A stretch of DNA of 64,000 bases from Nitrososphaerota archaeon (GTDB taxonomy: Archaea > Thermoproteota > Nitrososphaeria > Nitrososphaerales > Gagatemarchaeaceae). Shown here piece after piece: positions 25,768 to 33,620 of this stretch (positions are counted from its first letter, which is position 1; each line of letters begins with the position of its first letter). The stretch spans positions 62,001 to 126,000 of the forward strand of contig JAFMAI010000001.1 of assembly GCA_029785085.1 (NCBI GenBank). The letters run 5' to 3'. The notes beneath the pieces are model-generated. The model was not told the origin of the DNA. It saw only the letters and a program-made list of their open reading frames with translations, and did not search any database. The position numbers and the translations under genes were made by a program.

Positions 25768-26289
25768 TTACATCTTTCGCGTCTGACGGTAGAGGTCCCC
25801 CAACAGGTTGACGTAGGGTTTGACTTCGACCAAGAAGTCCTCGAACTTAGCCCTCTCGAAGGTGGCTGCGTGCTTGCCTCCCTCGAACACGATCTTGGCC
25901 GCTAGCACAATACCTCCGCTCCGGTCCGGGTCAGATTTCAGCTTCGGGAAGTGGATCAGCGCCCCGTAGCCTATCTTCTTTTCTCTTCTCGTGAACACGA
26001 CGTTGTAGTACATGCTGAGCGTCTTGGTGAATTGCGCCAGCTGCTTCTTCCTGCTCTCGCTCCGCTTCACCTGATCAAAGTCAGCAGCAGCCAGCGTGTC
26101 TATCATCTCCTTGAGCAGCTTCATCTCGCTCACCTTCCTCGTGTAGCCAGCATATTCGATCGGCATCTGATAGACGCTGTTCATGACGGAATCCCAGTCG
26201 TCCAGGACCGCGAACGTGTCAGTGTCGAGGTTCATCTCCCTCTTCAGCTCGTCGGATAGTACGTCTTCCACGGTCAGCTTGCGCGGCAT
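25768..26289 (-). CDS. Conserved-looking hypothetical protein upstream of kae1
   Basis: 173 residues from the ATG at 26289; a TATA-like TTAACTA (about 26312-26318) sits 26 bases upstream, supporting that start over the in-frame ATG at 26352. N-terminal half helical and acidic (VEDVLSDELKREMNLD), then a basic helical stretch and a strand-rich part with KKIGYGALIHFPKL and GGIVLAAKIVFEGGKHAATFE, ending in a basic tail. No catalytic motif recognised. It is not Cgi121, the KEOPS subunit otherwise missing here. Cotranscription with kae1-bud32 suggests a link to tRNA biology, which is inference. Confidence 0.65.
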   Translation of the reverse strand: MPRKLTVEDVLSDELKREMNLDTDTFAVLDDWDSVMNSVYQMPIEYAGYTRKVSEMKLLKEMIDTLAAADFDQVKRSESRKKQLAQFTKTLSMYYNVVFTRREKKIGYGALIHFPKLKSDPDRSGGIVLAAKIVFEGGKHAATFERAKFEDFLVEVKPYVNLLGDLYRQTRKM

Positions 26290-26394
26290 ACCGGGAGCGC
26301 GGCGCGTCGCATAGTTAACGTTGACCCCGATACACCAGCCAGGGTCGTTCACGGCTCTGCGAACTTATACCTGTGGACATCCTAAGTAGAGAGG

Positions 26395-26826
26395 TTGAAG
26401 CCACCCATCGTGTCCGTCGAGGTTTCATACCTGATACATGCGACGGAGGACGAGAAGAAGGTCGAGAGAGCGGTGGCCAGGCTCCTCGGCGGTAACCCCG
26501 CGTTTCAGACAGAGGCCCTCGAAGGGCATTTCGGAAACCAGATTATCAGGACCAAGACCCATCTGACAGGAGACTTGGCAGCCTCGTCGTTCAGGCACAT
26601 CGTCGCTGCGCTCCCCCCTCACGTGCGGGATGCCATCGCAGGAGAGCTTGGAACCTTCGTCGACGAGCACTCGGCGCTGTACCTACGCCTTGACAAGCAG
26701 AGGCTGATCTCTGGGTCCCCCGAGATCGGGACGGCAGACTCCATCAGGGTGAAGGTCAAGCCGAGGCTCCATGCCCTCCAGCAGGGGGCCCTGGAGTTCT
26801 ACTCGAAGGAACTGGAGGGGTCCTAG
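26395..26826 (+). CDS. COG1325-type RNA-binding protein (predicted exosome-associated)
   Basis: 143 residues beginning at a TTG (26395), 28 bases after TATA ACTTATAC (26363-26370). The pattern SVEVSYLIHATEDEKKVERAV, FGNQIIRTKTHLTG and DEHSALYLRLDKQRLI...DSIRVKVKPR matches archaeal COG1325 proteins with an L5-like RNA-binding fold. Often encoded near exosome and RNase P genes; here it overlaps a Pop5-like gene. Confidence 0.75.
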   Translation: MKPPIVSVEVSYLIHATEDEKKVERAVARLLGGNPAFQTEALEGHFGNQIIRTKTHLTGDLAASSFRHIVAALPPHVRDAIAGELGTFVDEHSALYLRLDKQRLISGSPEIGTADSIRVKVKPRLHALQQGALEFYSKELEGS

Positions 26827-27106
26827 GTCGTCCAAGCGGTATCTCCTGCTGATGGCCGAGAGAGCGGTCCTAGAGGAAGAGATGAAGGCGTTGGCGAAGC
26901 TGCTGAGGAGCGAGTTCGACTGCGTGAAGGTCTTCGGGGTCGACGGGAACCCTCGTGCGGTGATAGTCAAGGGGACGGTGGAGTCCGCCCGGCGACTAAG
27001 GGAAGCTTGCGGGGCAGGCGCGGTCGGGGGGATGAAGATGGCACCCGTTCTCACCTCAGGCGCTGTAGGTAACCTCAAAAAGCGAGCCAGAGAGGCGGTG
27101 GCTTGA
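26771..27106 (+). CDS. RNase P protein component Pop5/Rpp14-like
   Basis: 111 codons from the ATG at 26771, which lies 56 bases inside the preceding gene; the conserved part starts at KRYLLL (residue 22). The fold pattern KRYLLL...VKVFGVDGNPRAVIVKGTVESARRLREA...VLTSGAVGNLKKR fits Pop5, one of the RNase P proteins that assist tRNA 5' maturation. No nearer ATG/GTG/TTG precedes the conserved strand. Assignment rests on pattern and on the COG1325 neighbour, so it is moderate. Confidence 0.6.
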   Translation: MPSSRGPWSSTRRNWRGPRSSKRYLLLMAERAVLEEEMKALAKLLRSEFDCVKVFGVDGNPRAVIVKGTVESARRLREACGAGAVGGMKMAPVLTSGAVGNLKKRAREAVA

Positions 27107-27483
27107 TGGCGAAGTTCATGAGCGACGAGTACATCGCGCAGGTGCAATCCACGCTCGCGGCAGACTCCAAATGGGTCGAGACCACCAAGGGATTCAAGAC
27201 GAGCATCGCGTTCAACGTCACCGACTCAAGCCAGAGCTTCCTGATGACCGTGGAGAACGGGACGACGGCGTTCCAGAAGGCGGAGCCAGGCACCGCTGCG
27301 GAGTTCTCGTTCGACGGGACCTACGAGTCCTGGTGCAAGGTCGCCAAGGGGGAGGTCGACATCCAGTCTGCCGTCCTGAAAGGCCAGCTCAGGTTCAAAG
27401 GCTCGCTCCCGAAGGTCATAATGTACAGGGACAGGCTGGTCAGGGTCGCCGAGGTCATGAAGGACGTCCCCAAGGAATTCTAA
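27106..27483 (+). CDS. SCP2 sterol-carrier domain protein
   Basis: 125 residues from the ATG at 27106, whose A is the last base of the upstream TGA stop. A stand-alone SCP2 domain: SIAFNVTDSSQSFLMTVENG, AEFSFDGTYESWCKVAKGEVD and KGQLRFKGSLPKVIMYRDRL. SCP2 domains hold hydrophobic ligands such as acyl-CoA. In eukaryotes SCP2 is fused to a thiolase (SCP-x); here the SCP2 gene ends tail-to-tail (4-base overlap) with a DUF35-thiolase pair, fitting a role in lipid breakdown. Confidence 0.82.
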   Translation: MAKFMSDEYIAQVQSTLAADSKWVETTKGFKTSIAFNVTDSSQSFLMTVENGTTAFQKAEPGTAAEFSFDGTYESWCKVAKGEVDIQSAVLKGQLRFKGSLPKVIMYRDRLVRVAEVMKDVPKEF

Positions 27484-27911
27484 GCGCGGACGAAGACGTA
27501 GTAGGGGCTCCCGTCCGGCCTGGATCTCGCCTCCACCCTCAGCTTCATCCCTGACCTGGCGTCCTCGGCCTTGACCCCTTCGAGCCAGGCGAGGGCCCTG
27601 ACTCCTCCTCGAAACCCGGCTATGGCCACAGTGTAGGAGCCCTCGGCTGAAAAGCTCGCAGGGGCCGTCATAACCTGGGTGTAGGTCACCAGGGTGGCGT
27701 CCTGGCCTAGGTCGACCCACTCGAATTCGCTCCCCATGCACCTGGGGCAGTCTGACTGCGGCGGGAAGGTGACATTCCCGCACTTCGTGCATTTGGTGGT
27801 GACGAACTTCCCGGCCCGTAAGGAGTCCCAGAACTCGTGGGTCCTGGATATTGGGATGTCGAACCGGAGGGTGAGTGGCCGCCTCGAATGCAGCGCAGGC
27901 GCTTCTGACAC
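27480..27911 (-). CDS. DUF35 OB-fold protein with zinc ribbon (thiolase partner)
   Basis: 143 residues: N-terminal helix HEFWDSLRAGKF, zinc ribbon CTKCGN...CPRC and an OB fold (TLVTYTQVMTAPASF, YTVAIAGF, ALAWLEGV). DUF35 proteins bind acyl-CoA and form complexes with thiolases and HMG-CoA synthases. It follows the thiolase gene by 3 bases, so the two proteins very likely act together. Confidence 0.88.
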   Translation of the reverse strand: MSEAPALHSRRPLTLRFDIPISRTHEFWDSLRAGKFVTTKCTKCGNVTFPPQSDCPRCMGSEFEWVDLGQDATLVTYTQVMTAPASFSAEGSYTVAIAGFRGGVRALAWLEGVKAEDARSGMKLRVEARSRPDGSPYYVFVRA

Positions 27912-27914
27912 GCC

Positions 27915-29075
27915 TCAGTCCCGGGAGTAGACGGTCACGTAGGCGTAGTGACCCGTCCCCCCTATGTTGTGCGTCAGCCCCAGTCCCCTCTTGATCGGAG
28001 CCTGGCGGTTCCCCGCTTCGCCCCTCAGCTGTTTTGTGATTTCGACTGCCATGGAGACCCCTGTGGCCCCGATGGGGTGTCCCTTAGCCTTCAGCCCGCC
28101 GTCCAAGTTAACCGGTATCCTGCCGCCGAGTTCGGTCTCGCCTTCACGCACCATCTTTGCGCCCTCCCCCTTTTTGCAGAACCCCAGGTCTTCGTAAGCC
28201 ATCAACTCTGCTATGGTGAAGCAGTCGTGGGCGGTGGCTATGTCTATGTCCCCCGGCGCGACCTTGGCCATAGAGTATGCTCGTGCAGCGGCGTCGACTG
28301 CCGCCCGGAGCCCGACGTAGCTGTCCCTCCTGCTGAGGTTCGCTGTGTCGGATGAGTAACCCACCCCCCGGATCCAGACCGGAGTGTCGGTCAGTCTTTT
28401 CGCCGCCTCTTCAGAGGCCAGGACCACCGTTGCCGACCCGTCAGACAGAGGACATGCGTCGTAGAGTTTCAGTGGCCAGGCCACCATCTGGGAGCGCATG
28501 GCCTTCTCCAGTGTGATCTCCTTCTGGAACTGGGCCAGAGGGTTCCTAGCGCCGTACTTGTGCGCCTTCACAGATATCCTGGAGAGGTCCTCCTGGGTAG
28601 TCCCGAACTCGTTCATGTGCGCTACGGCATAGAGGGCGTAGTAGGCCGGAAAGGTCATTCCATAGTTTTCGAACTCCCATGTATAGGATCCCGCCCTCCC
28701 GATTAGCTCGACTGAGGTCGGAGTGTCCACCTCAGTCATCTTTTCCACGCCGACTGCCATGGCCACCTCGGTTTCGCCGCTGAGGATGCTGTTGTAGGCG
28801 GCTTTGACCGCCGCGCTCCCGCTGGCGCAGGCAGCTTCTACCCTCATGGTCCCGGCTCCGCTGAGGCCGGCATACTCCCCAACCACGACCGCAGGGAGCG
28901 ACTCCTCGTACCACCCCCCAGCGCTCCCCACCACGACGTTACCGATGTCGTTACGGTCGACGCCGGCGTCATCGACGGCCTGCTTGATGGACTCGAAGGC
29001 GAGTTCGCCTATGTTGACATCTGTCCGCCTTCCGAACCGGCTGTGGCCGATGCCAACCACGGCGACCCTTGTCAC
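27915..29075 (-). CDS. SCP-x-type thiolase
   Basis: 386 residues. Nucleophilic Cys in VEAACASGSAAV, His in AKGHPIGATG and a C-terminal HNIGGTGHYAYV in place of the CxGGG motif, typical of the SCP-x/archaeal acetoacetyl-CoA thiolase group that needs a DUF35 partner. It would split 3-oxoacyl-CoA, or condense two acetyl-CoA for the mevalonate pathway. HMG-CoA synthase is not adjacent; the acyl-CoA dehydrogenase upstream favours a catabolic role. Confidence 0.88.
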   Translation of the reverse strand: MTRVAVVGIGHSRFGRRTDVNIGELAFESIKQAVDDAGVDRNDIGNVVVGSAGGWYEESLPAVVVGEYAGLSGAGTMRVEAACASGSAAVKAAYNSILSGETEVAMAVGVEKMTEVDTPTSVELIGRAGSYTWEFENYGMTFPAYYALYAVAHMNEFGTTQEDLSRISVKAHKYGARNPLAQFQKEITLEKAMRSQMVAWPLKLYDACPLSDGSATVVLASEEAAKRLTDTPVWIRGVGYSSDTANLSRRDSYVGLRAAVDAAARAYSMAKVAPGDIDIATAHDCFTIAELMAYEDLGFCKKGEGAKMVREGETELGGRIPVNLDGGLKAKGHPIGATGVSMAVEITKQLRGEAGNRQAPIKRGLGLTHNIGGTGHYAYVTVYSRD

Positions 29076-29130
29076 CGTGCAGACGCCCCGGAGGTCGATG
29101 GCCCAGCTCTTGATTCCCCTGGAAGGGCGT

Positions 29131-30324
29131 TCAACCCAGGACGCCCATCTCTTTGGCCACTTCCTTCATTATGGTGAGCCTCTGGATGTCGTTGGTCCCC
29201 TCGTAGGTCTTGATGATCTGCGAGTCTCGGAGCATCCTCTCAACCTGGCTATCGGTGGAGACGCCGTAGGCGCCCATGATCAACATGGCCATGTGGGCGT
29301 TCTTCTCGGCAGCCTCGGTGGCCGTGATCTTAGCTATGGATGACGCCTTGATGAAATCCTTCCCTTTCTTGGTCAGGGTGGCCGCCCAGTAAGTGAGGAG
29401 CCTGGCCGTGTGGACTGCGGCTGTCATCTCGGCTATCTTGAACTGGACCTGCTGGTAGCTCAGGAGGTAGTTGCCGAAGGTCTGCCTCTGTGTCGAATAC
29501 CGCAGCGCCGCTTCGAGCGCACCCTGGGCAAGGCCCGTACCCTGGGCAGCGACCCCGACCCTCCCGTGGTCGTAGCAGGTCAGTGCGATCCTCACCCCCC
29601 TCCCGACTTCGCCTACAATGTTGGCTTCTGGGACCTCGAGGCCGTCGAACACCAGCTCAACCGGCTGGTCCCCCCTGAGCCCGATGACGTCAGTTCGCTG
29701 CCCGACGTTGAGCCCCTTCATCCCCTTCTCGGCGATGAACGCGGTGATCCCTTGGTGCCTCTTGCTCCCCTCCATGGGGCTGGTCCTGGCGAATATCAGG
29801 AACGTCTCAGCCTTGTCCCCGTTGGTAATGAACATCTTCTTTCCGTTGATCACGTACCTGTCCCCCTCCTTCTTGGCGCTGGTCGAGATGGCGGCCACGT
29901 CGGAGCCGGTCCCAGGCTCTGTCATAGCGTGGGCGGCGATCTTCTCCCCTTTCGCGATCGGGACGAGATATCTCCTCTTCTGCTCTTCGGTCCCGAACAA
30001 GAAGATTGGGGTGGAGACCAGGTAGGTGGCGCCGACTACGGCAGAGAAGGCTGCGGAAAACCTGGCGATCTCTTCGGTGGCGATGACCAGGGAAAGGTCG
30101 TCCCCGCCTCCTCCGCCGTACTCTTCTGGGAAGGGGACGCCGAAGAGGCCCAAGGCTGCTGCCTTCTTCACCAGCCCCATGTCCATCTGATTCTCCCTGT
30201 CTATCCTCTGTGTTACCGGCGCCAGTTCCTTCTCGGCGAACTCCCTGACGGCTTGGCGGAAGGCCTCCTGTTCCTCTGAAACCGTGATCACATAGTCTGA
30301 CGGACTGGGCGAGATGGTGCTCAT
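29131..30324 (-). CDS. Acyl-CoA dehydrogenase
   Basis: 397 residues. FAD-site motif AMTEPGTGSDVAA, WYxxK-region equivalents, and the C-terminal DSQIIKTYEGTNDIQRL with the catalytic Glu. It introduces the alpha-beta double bond into acyl-CoA, the first step of beta-oxidation, passing electrons to an ETF not encoded here. The ATG at 30324 lies about 25 bases after a CGTATATACG box. Transcribed with thiolase and DUF35 downstream. Confidence 0.93.
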   Translation of the reverse strand: MSTISPSPSDYVITVSEEQEAFRQAVREFAEKELAPVTQRIDRENQMDMGLVKKAAALGLFGVPFPEEYGGGGGDDLSLVIATEEIARFSAAFSAVVGATYLVSTPIFLFGTEEQKRRYLVPIAKGEKIAAHAMTEPGTGSDVAAISTSAKKEGDRYVINGKKMFITNGDKAETFLIFARTSPMEGSKRHQGITAFIAEKGMKGLNVGQRTDVIGLRGDQPVELVFDGLEVPEANIVGEVGRGVRIALTCYDHGRVGVAAQGTGLAQGALEAALRYSTQRQTFGNYLLSYQQVQFKIAEMTAAVHTARLLTYWAATLTKKGKDFIKASSIAKITATEAAEKNAHMAMLIMGAYGVSTDSQVERMLRDSQIIKTYEGTNDIQRLTIMKEVAKEMGVLG

Positions 30325-30344
30325 TGGATTGGCTCCCCTCTGGT

Positions 30345-30354
30345 CGTATATACG
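30345..30354 (-). promoter_or_regulatory. TATA box of the acyl-CoA dehydrogenase operon
   Basis: CGTATATACG is palindromic and centred about 25 bases before the ATG at 30324. The opposing gene has its own box (CTTAAG, 30394-30399) 26 bases before 30423. Confidence 0.55.
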
Positions 30355-30375
30355 CGATTACTTTTGGTAACCTCG

Positions 30376-30390
30376 CTTTCCAGTGGAAAG
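30376..30390. promoter_or_regulatory. Palindrome between two beta-oxidation promoters (candidate operator)
   Basis: CTTTCC-AGT-GGAAAG, a perfect inverted repeat with 6-base arms and a 3-base spacer. It ends 3 bases before the TATA box of the fused hydroxyacyl-CoA dehydrogenase gene, covering the position of the BRE, and lies 22 bases upstream of the divergent box. A dimeric repressor bound here would block the rightward promoter; no regulator gene of that kind is adjacent. Confidence 0.4.
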
Positions 30391-30422
30391 AGCCTTAAGT
30401 CGGCCGCGCCGCCTCTAGGAGT

Positions 30423-32417
30423 ATGGCCATCGAGCGGGTGACGGTAGTCGGCGCAGGGGACATGGGTCACGGTATCGCAGAGCTCTTCGCGGTCAATGGG
30501 TTCCATGTGACGCTGGTGGACAAGTTCCCACAGGCGTTGGAGAAGGCTCAGGCGAGGATAGCGTCGAGTCTGGACAGGCTGGTGGAGAAGGGGAAGCTGA
30601 CCAAGGAGCAGTCCTCAGAGGCGAAATCGAAGATAGCGTACGCCGGCGACCTTGGCGGTGCGGTATCGGCCGCGGACCTGGTGGTGGAAGCTGTCCCCGA
30701 GTCGGTCGAGCTGAAGAAGGGGGTCATCAGGGAAGCCTCGGCGTCTGCCCCCGCCGGAGCAATCTTTGCATCGAACACTTCGAACATCAGGATATCGGAC
30801 CTGGCTGAAGCCGCCAACAGGCCGCACAGGGTGGTCGGGATGCACTTCTTCAACCCCCCCATGCTGATGAAGCTGGTCGAGGTGATTCCCGGGGCAAAGA
30901 CTGACCCGGCCGTTGCCCAGGAGGTCTTCGACCTCTGCGGTAAGCTCGGGCGCACGGCGGTGAAGGTGCAAAAGGACTCGCCCGGATTCATAGTCAACAG
31001 GATCAATGCGGCTGACACCCTCTTCTTCTGCCTGCTCCTCGACCGAGGGGTCGCGAGCCCTTCGGAGGTTGACAGATTCGCCAGAGGACAGGGCCTTCCG
31101 ATGGGGCCCTACGAGCTGCTTGACTTCGTCGGCGTTGACGTGGGAGCGGACTCCCTCGCGTACTTCGCATCGGCCCTCTCTCCGGAGTACGGCAAGGGGA
31201 CCACCTTCGCTAAGATGGTAAAGGAGGGCCGCCTAGGCAAGAAGACCGGCCGTGGGTTCTACGACTGGTCGAGCGGGAAGGCAGAGATTCCAAAAGCGGA
31301 TCCTACAGACAAGGTCTCGATCATGGACATATTCGCCCTCGAGATCAACGAGTCTGTGAAGCTGCTTGAAGAGGGGGTGGCTACGCCGGATGATATAGAA
31401 AGAGGGGTCGTCCTGGGGATGAACAGGCCGTTCGGGCCCATCTCTGTCGCCAAGGATTTGAGCAATGCTGAAGTCAAGGCAAAGCTCGAAGAGCTCTCGG
31501 CCAAATATGAGTGCGGCGTGTTCGCCCCGGCGCGTCCGATAGCTGAAGGGAGGCTCCGCGACGCCATAGAGGGGAGGCTTCATCCCATGTCGGGCGAGGC
31601 TGGTCCGTCGACCGAAGCTAGAGCCCCAGCACCCGAGGCGACGCGGGGGGCGATCCGCCTAGAAAGGCTCGAGGGAGGGGTGGCCAAGGTTGTCATAGCC
31701 AGACCAAGGCTGAACCTGATCAACGGCGAGGTCCTCGACGGCCTGAACGGGGTATTGACCGACTTGTGGAACGACCGGGAAATCAGGGCCATTGTGGTGA
31801 CAGGGGAGGGAACGGTCTTCTCTGCTGGCTTCGAGATGACGAAGTTCGTCTCGGACGCGGCGGGGATGATGGAGTTCGCCAGAAAGGGGGAGCGGACCAT
31901 GAGGCGCCTGAGCGAAATCCCCAAGCTCACGATAGCGGTCCTGAAGGGGTATGCCCTCGGAGGAGGCCTCGAACTAGCCCTGGCCTGCGACCTCAGGCTC
32001 GCCACCGAGGACGTGGAACTGAAGTTCCCAGAGCTCGCGCGTGGCCTGGTGCCTGCGTGGTCAGGGACCCAGAGGCTTAGCAGGCTGGTCGGTCTATCGC
32101 GGGCTTCGTCCATGATACTCGCCTGCGAGAGCGTCACGGGCAAGCGAGCATACGAGATGGGTCTGGTGAACCGGGTCATCCAGGCGGTGGAACCTGACGA
32201 ACAAGCAGTCAAGTACGCGCGGGAGCTAGCGTCTTCGGAGGCGCCAGTAGCCGTCATGCTGGCGAAGAAGCTGCTCAACAAGGGGTCCGAGGTCCCTACT
32301 GACGTTGGGCTAGAGATGGAGGAGATGGCTGCGGGCGTCCTGTTTGGGACGGAGGACCTGAAGGAAGGGATATCAGCGTTCCTTGGCAAGAGGAAGCCGG
32401 AATTCAAAGGGAAGTAA
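30423..32417 (+). CDS. Bifunctional 3-hydroxyacyl-CoA dehydrogenase / enoyl-CoA hydratase
   Basis: 664 residues. Residues 1 to about 380 are the dehydrogenase: NAD motif GAGDMGHGIAELFA, catalytic HFFNPP and a second C-terminal half-domain. Residues about 395-664 are the hydratase: GEGTVFSAGFEMTKF oxyanion region and catalytic Glu residues in GGGLELALACD and KFPELARGLVP. Domain order (dehydrogenase first) is the reverse of bacterial FadB and typical of archaeal fusions; the crenarchaeal homologue serves the 3-hydroxypropionate/4-hydroxybutyrate cycle. Here the neighbours favour beta-oxidation. The thiolase gene follows after 6 bases. Confidence 0.93.
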   Translation: MAIERVTVVGAGDMGHGIAELFAVNGFHVTLVDKFPQALEKAQARIASSLDRLVEKGKLTKEQSSEAKSKIAYAGDLGGAVSAADLVVEAVPESVELKKGVIREASASAPAGAIFASNTSNIRISDLAEAANRPHRVVGMHFFNPPMLMKLVEVIPGAKTDPAVAQEVFDLCGKLGRTAVKVQKDSPGFIVNRINAADTLFFCLLLDRGVASPSEVDRFARGQGLPMGPYELLDFVGVDVGADSLAYFASALSPEYGKGTTFAKMVKEGRLGKKTGRGFYDWSSGKAEIPKADPTDKVSIMDIFALEINESVKLLEEGVATPDDIERGVVLGMNRPFGPISVAKDLSNAEVKAKLEELSAKYECGVFAPARPIAEGRLRDAIEGRLHPMSGEAGPSTEARAPAPEATRGAIRLERLEGGVAKVVIARPRLNLINGEVLDGLNGVLTDLWNDREIRAIVVTGEGTVFSAGFEMTKFVSDAAGMMEFARKGERTMRRLSEIPKLTIAVLKGYALGGGLELALACDLRLATEDVELKFPELARGLVPAWSGTQRLSRLVGLSRASSMILACESVTGKRAYEMGLVNRVIQAVEPDEQAVKYARELASSEAPVAVMLAKKLLNKGSEVPTDVGLEMEEMAAGVLFGTEDLKEGISAFLGKRKPEFKGK

Positions 32418-32423
32418 GGTCGC

Positions 32424-33617
32424 GTGGTAGAGCTCAAAGATGCGTATGTAGCGGACTACCTGAGAGTCCCTTTCTCTAGGTCGAGACCTTCTCAGCCTGA
32501 GAAGGACGTGTATAACTCGGTCAGGATGGATCAGGCCCTGAGTCTCCTCATACGCAGGGTCCTAGAGAGGACGACCTTCAAGCCTGAAGAGGTCGGAGAC
32601 GTGGTCACAGGTTGCGCCTTCCAGACGGGGGAGAACTGGCTCTACGGCGGGAGGCACCCGGTCCTCCTCGCCGGCCTCCCGGTGTCGGTCCCGGCCATGG
32701 GTATGGATAGGGCGTGCGCGTCGTCAATGAACGCTGCGGCGGAAGGGGCCATGGAAATCATGACCGGGAACTCTGAGGTCGTCCTCGCCGGAGGGATGGA
32801 GCACCTCACTCACGTCCCGATGTCGAACAACCCCGCTCTGGCGCCGAACACGCGGCTTCTCACGAGGCCGGAGTACATGAAGTATCAGATGAACACAGGC
32901 TACTCGATGGGGCTCACTGCTGAGAAGCTCGCCGAGATGGAGGGGTTCACCAGGGAGGAGATGGACAGGTTCTCCGTGGATTCGCATGTGAAGGCGGCGA
33001 GGGCAGTGGACGAGGGATGGTTCGGGGGCGAGCTGCTGCCGATGAAGGTAGAGTTCGAAGGGGAAGAGCGGGTCATCGAGGCAGACCAGAGCATAAGGAG
33101 GAGCACTACCCTGGAGCAAATGGCTGCCCTCCAGCCATCATTCAAGTCAGGTGGACTCATCACGGCCGGGAACTCTTCTCCTCTTAATGCTGGGGCGTCC
33201 ATGTTGGCCCTCGCATCGAAGGAGAAGCTCGAGGAGTACGGAGTCCGACCTCTGGCCAAGATCGTGTCCATGGGCTGGGCCGGGGTCGAGCCGAGCGTCA
33301 TGGGGAAGGGCCCCGTGCCTGCGTCCCAGAAGGCGCTTGCGAAGGCTGGGCTCAGCGCAGATCAGGTGGACGTGTGGGAGATCAACGAGGCGTTCGCCGT
33401 CGTGGTGCTCTATGCAATCCGGGAGCTGCGGCTCGACCCGACGAAGGTCAACGTCCACGGAGGGGCGATAGCCATCGGACACCCGCTCGGCGCGTCTGGG
33501 GCTAGGCTCGTTGGTACGCTCGCGAGGGAACTCCACCGGGGCGGGAAGGAGTACGGCATGGCCACACTCTGCGTGGGAGGCGGGCAGGGGTTCGCCGTGC
33601 TGATGCAGAGGGCATAG
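32424..33617 (+). CDS. Acetyl-CoA acyltransferase (thiolase II type)
   Basis: 397 residues from a GTG. Nucleophilic Cys in MDRACASSMNAA, NEAFA, catalytic His in GGAIAIGHPLGASGAR, and second Cys in LCVGGGQGFA: a complete classical thiolase, unlike the SCP-x type one at 28 kb. It would complete beta-oxidation by releasing acetyl-CoA. Cotranscribed with the fused dehydrogenase/hydratase; ends 3 bases from the convergent CoA-transferase. Confidence 0.93.
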   Translation: MVELKDAYVADYLRVPFSRSRPSQPEKDVYNSVRMDQALSLLIRRVLERTTFKPEEVGDVVTGCAFQTGENWLYGGRHPVLLAGLPVSVPAMGMDRACASSMNAAAEGAMEIMTGNSEVVLAGGMEHLTHVPMSNNPALAPNTRLLTRPEYMKYQMNTGYSMGLTAEKLAEMEGFTREEMDRFSVDSHVKAARAVDEGWFGGELLPMKVEFEGEERVIEADQSIRRSTTLEQMAALQPSFKSGGLITAGNSSPLNAGASMLALASKEKLEEYGVRPLAKIVSMGWAGVEPSVMGKGPVPASQKALAKAGLSADQVDVWEINEAFAVVVLYAIRELRLDPTKVNVHGGAIAIGHPLGASGARLVGTLARELHRGGKEYGMATLCVGGGQGFAVLMQRA

Positions 33618-33620
33618 ACA

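Noticed and set aside
25768..26289. The unknown gene upstream of kae1 as the KEOPS subunit Cgi121
   Set aside because: Length and sequence pattern do not match Cgi121; no shared motif found.
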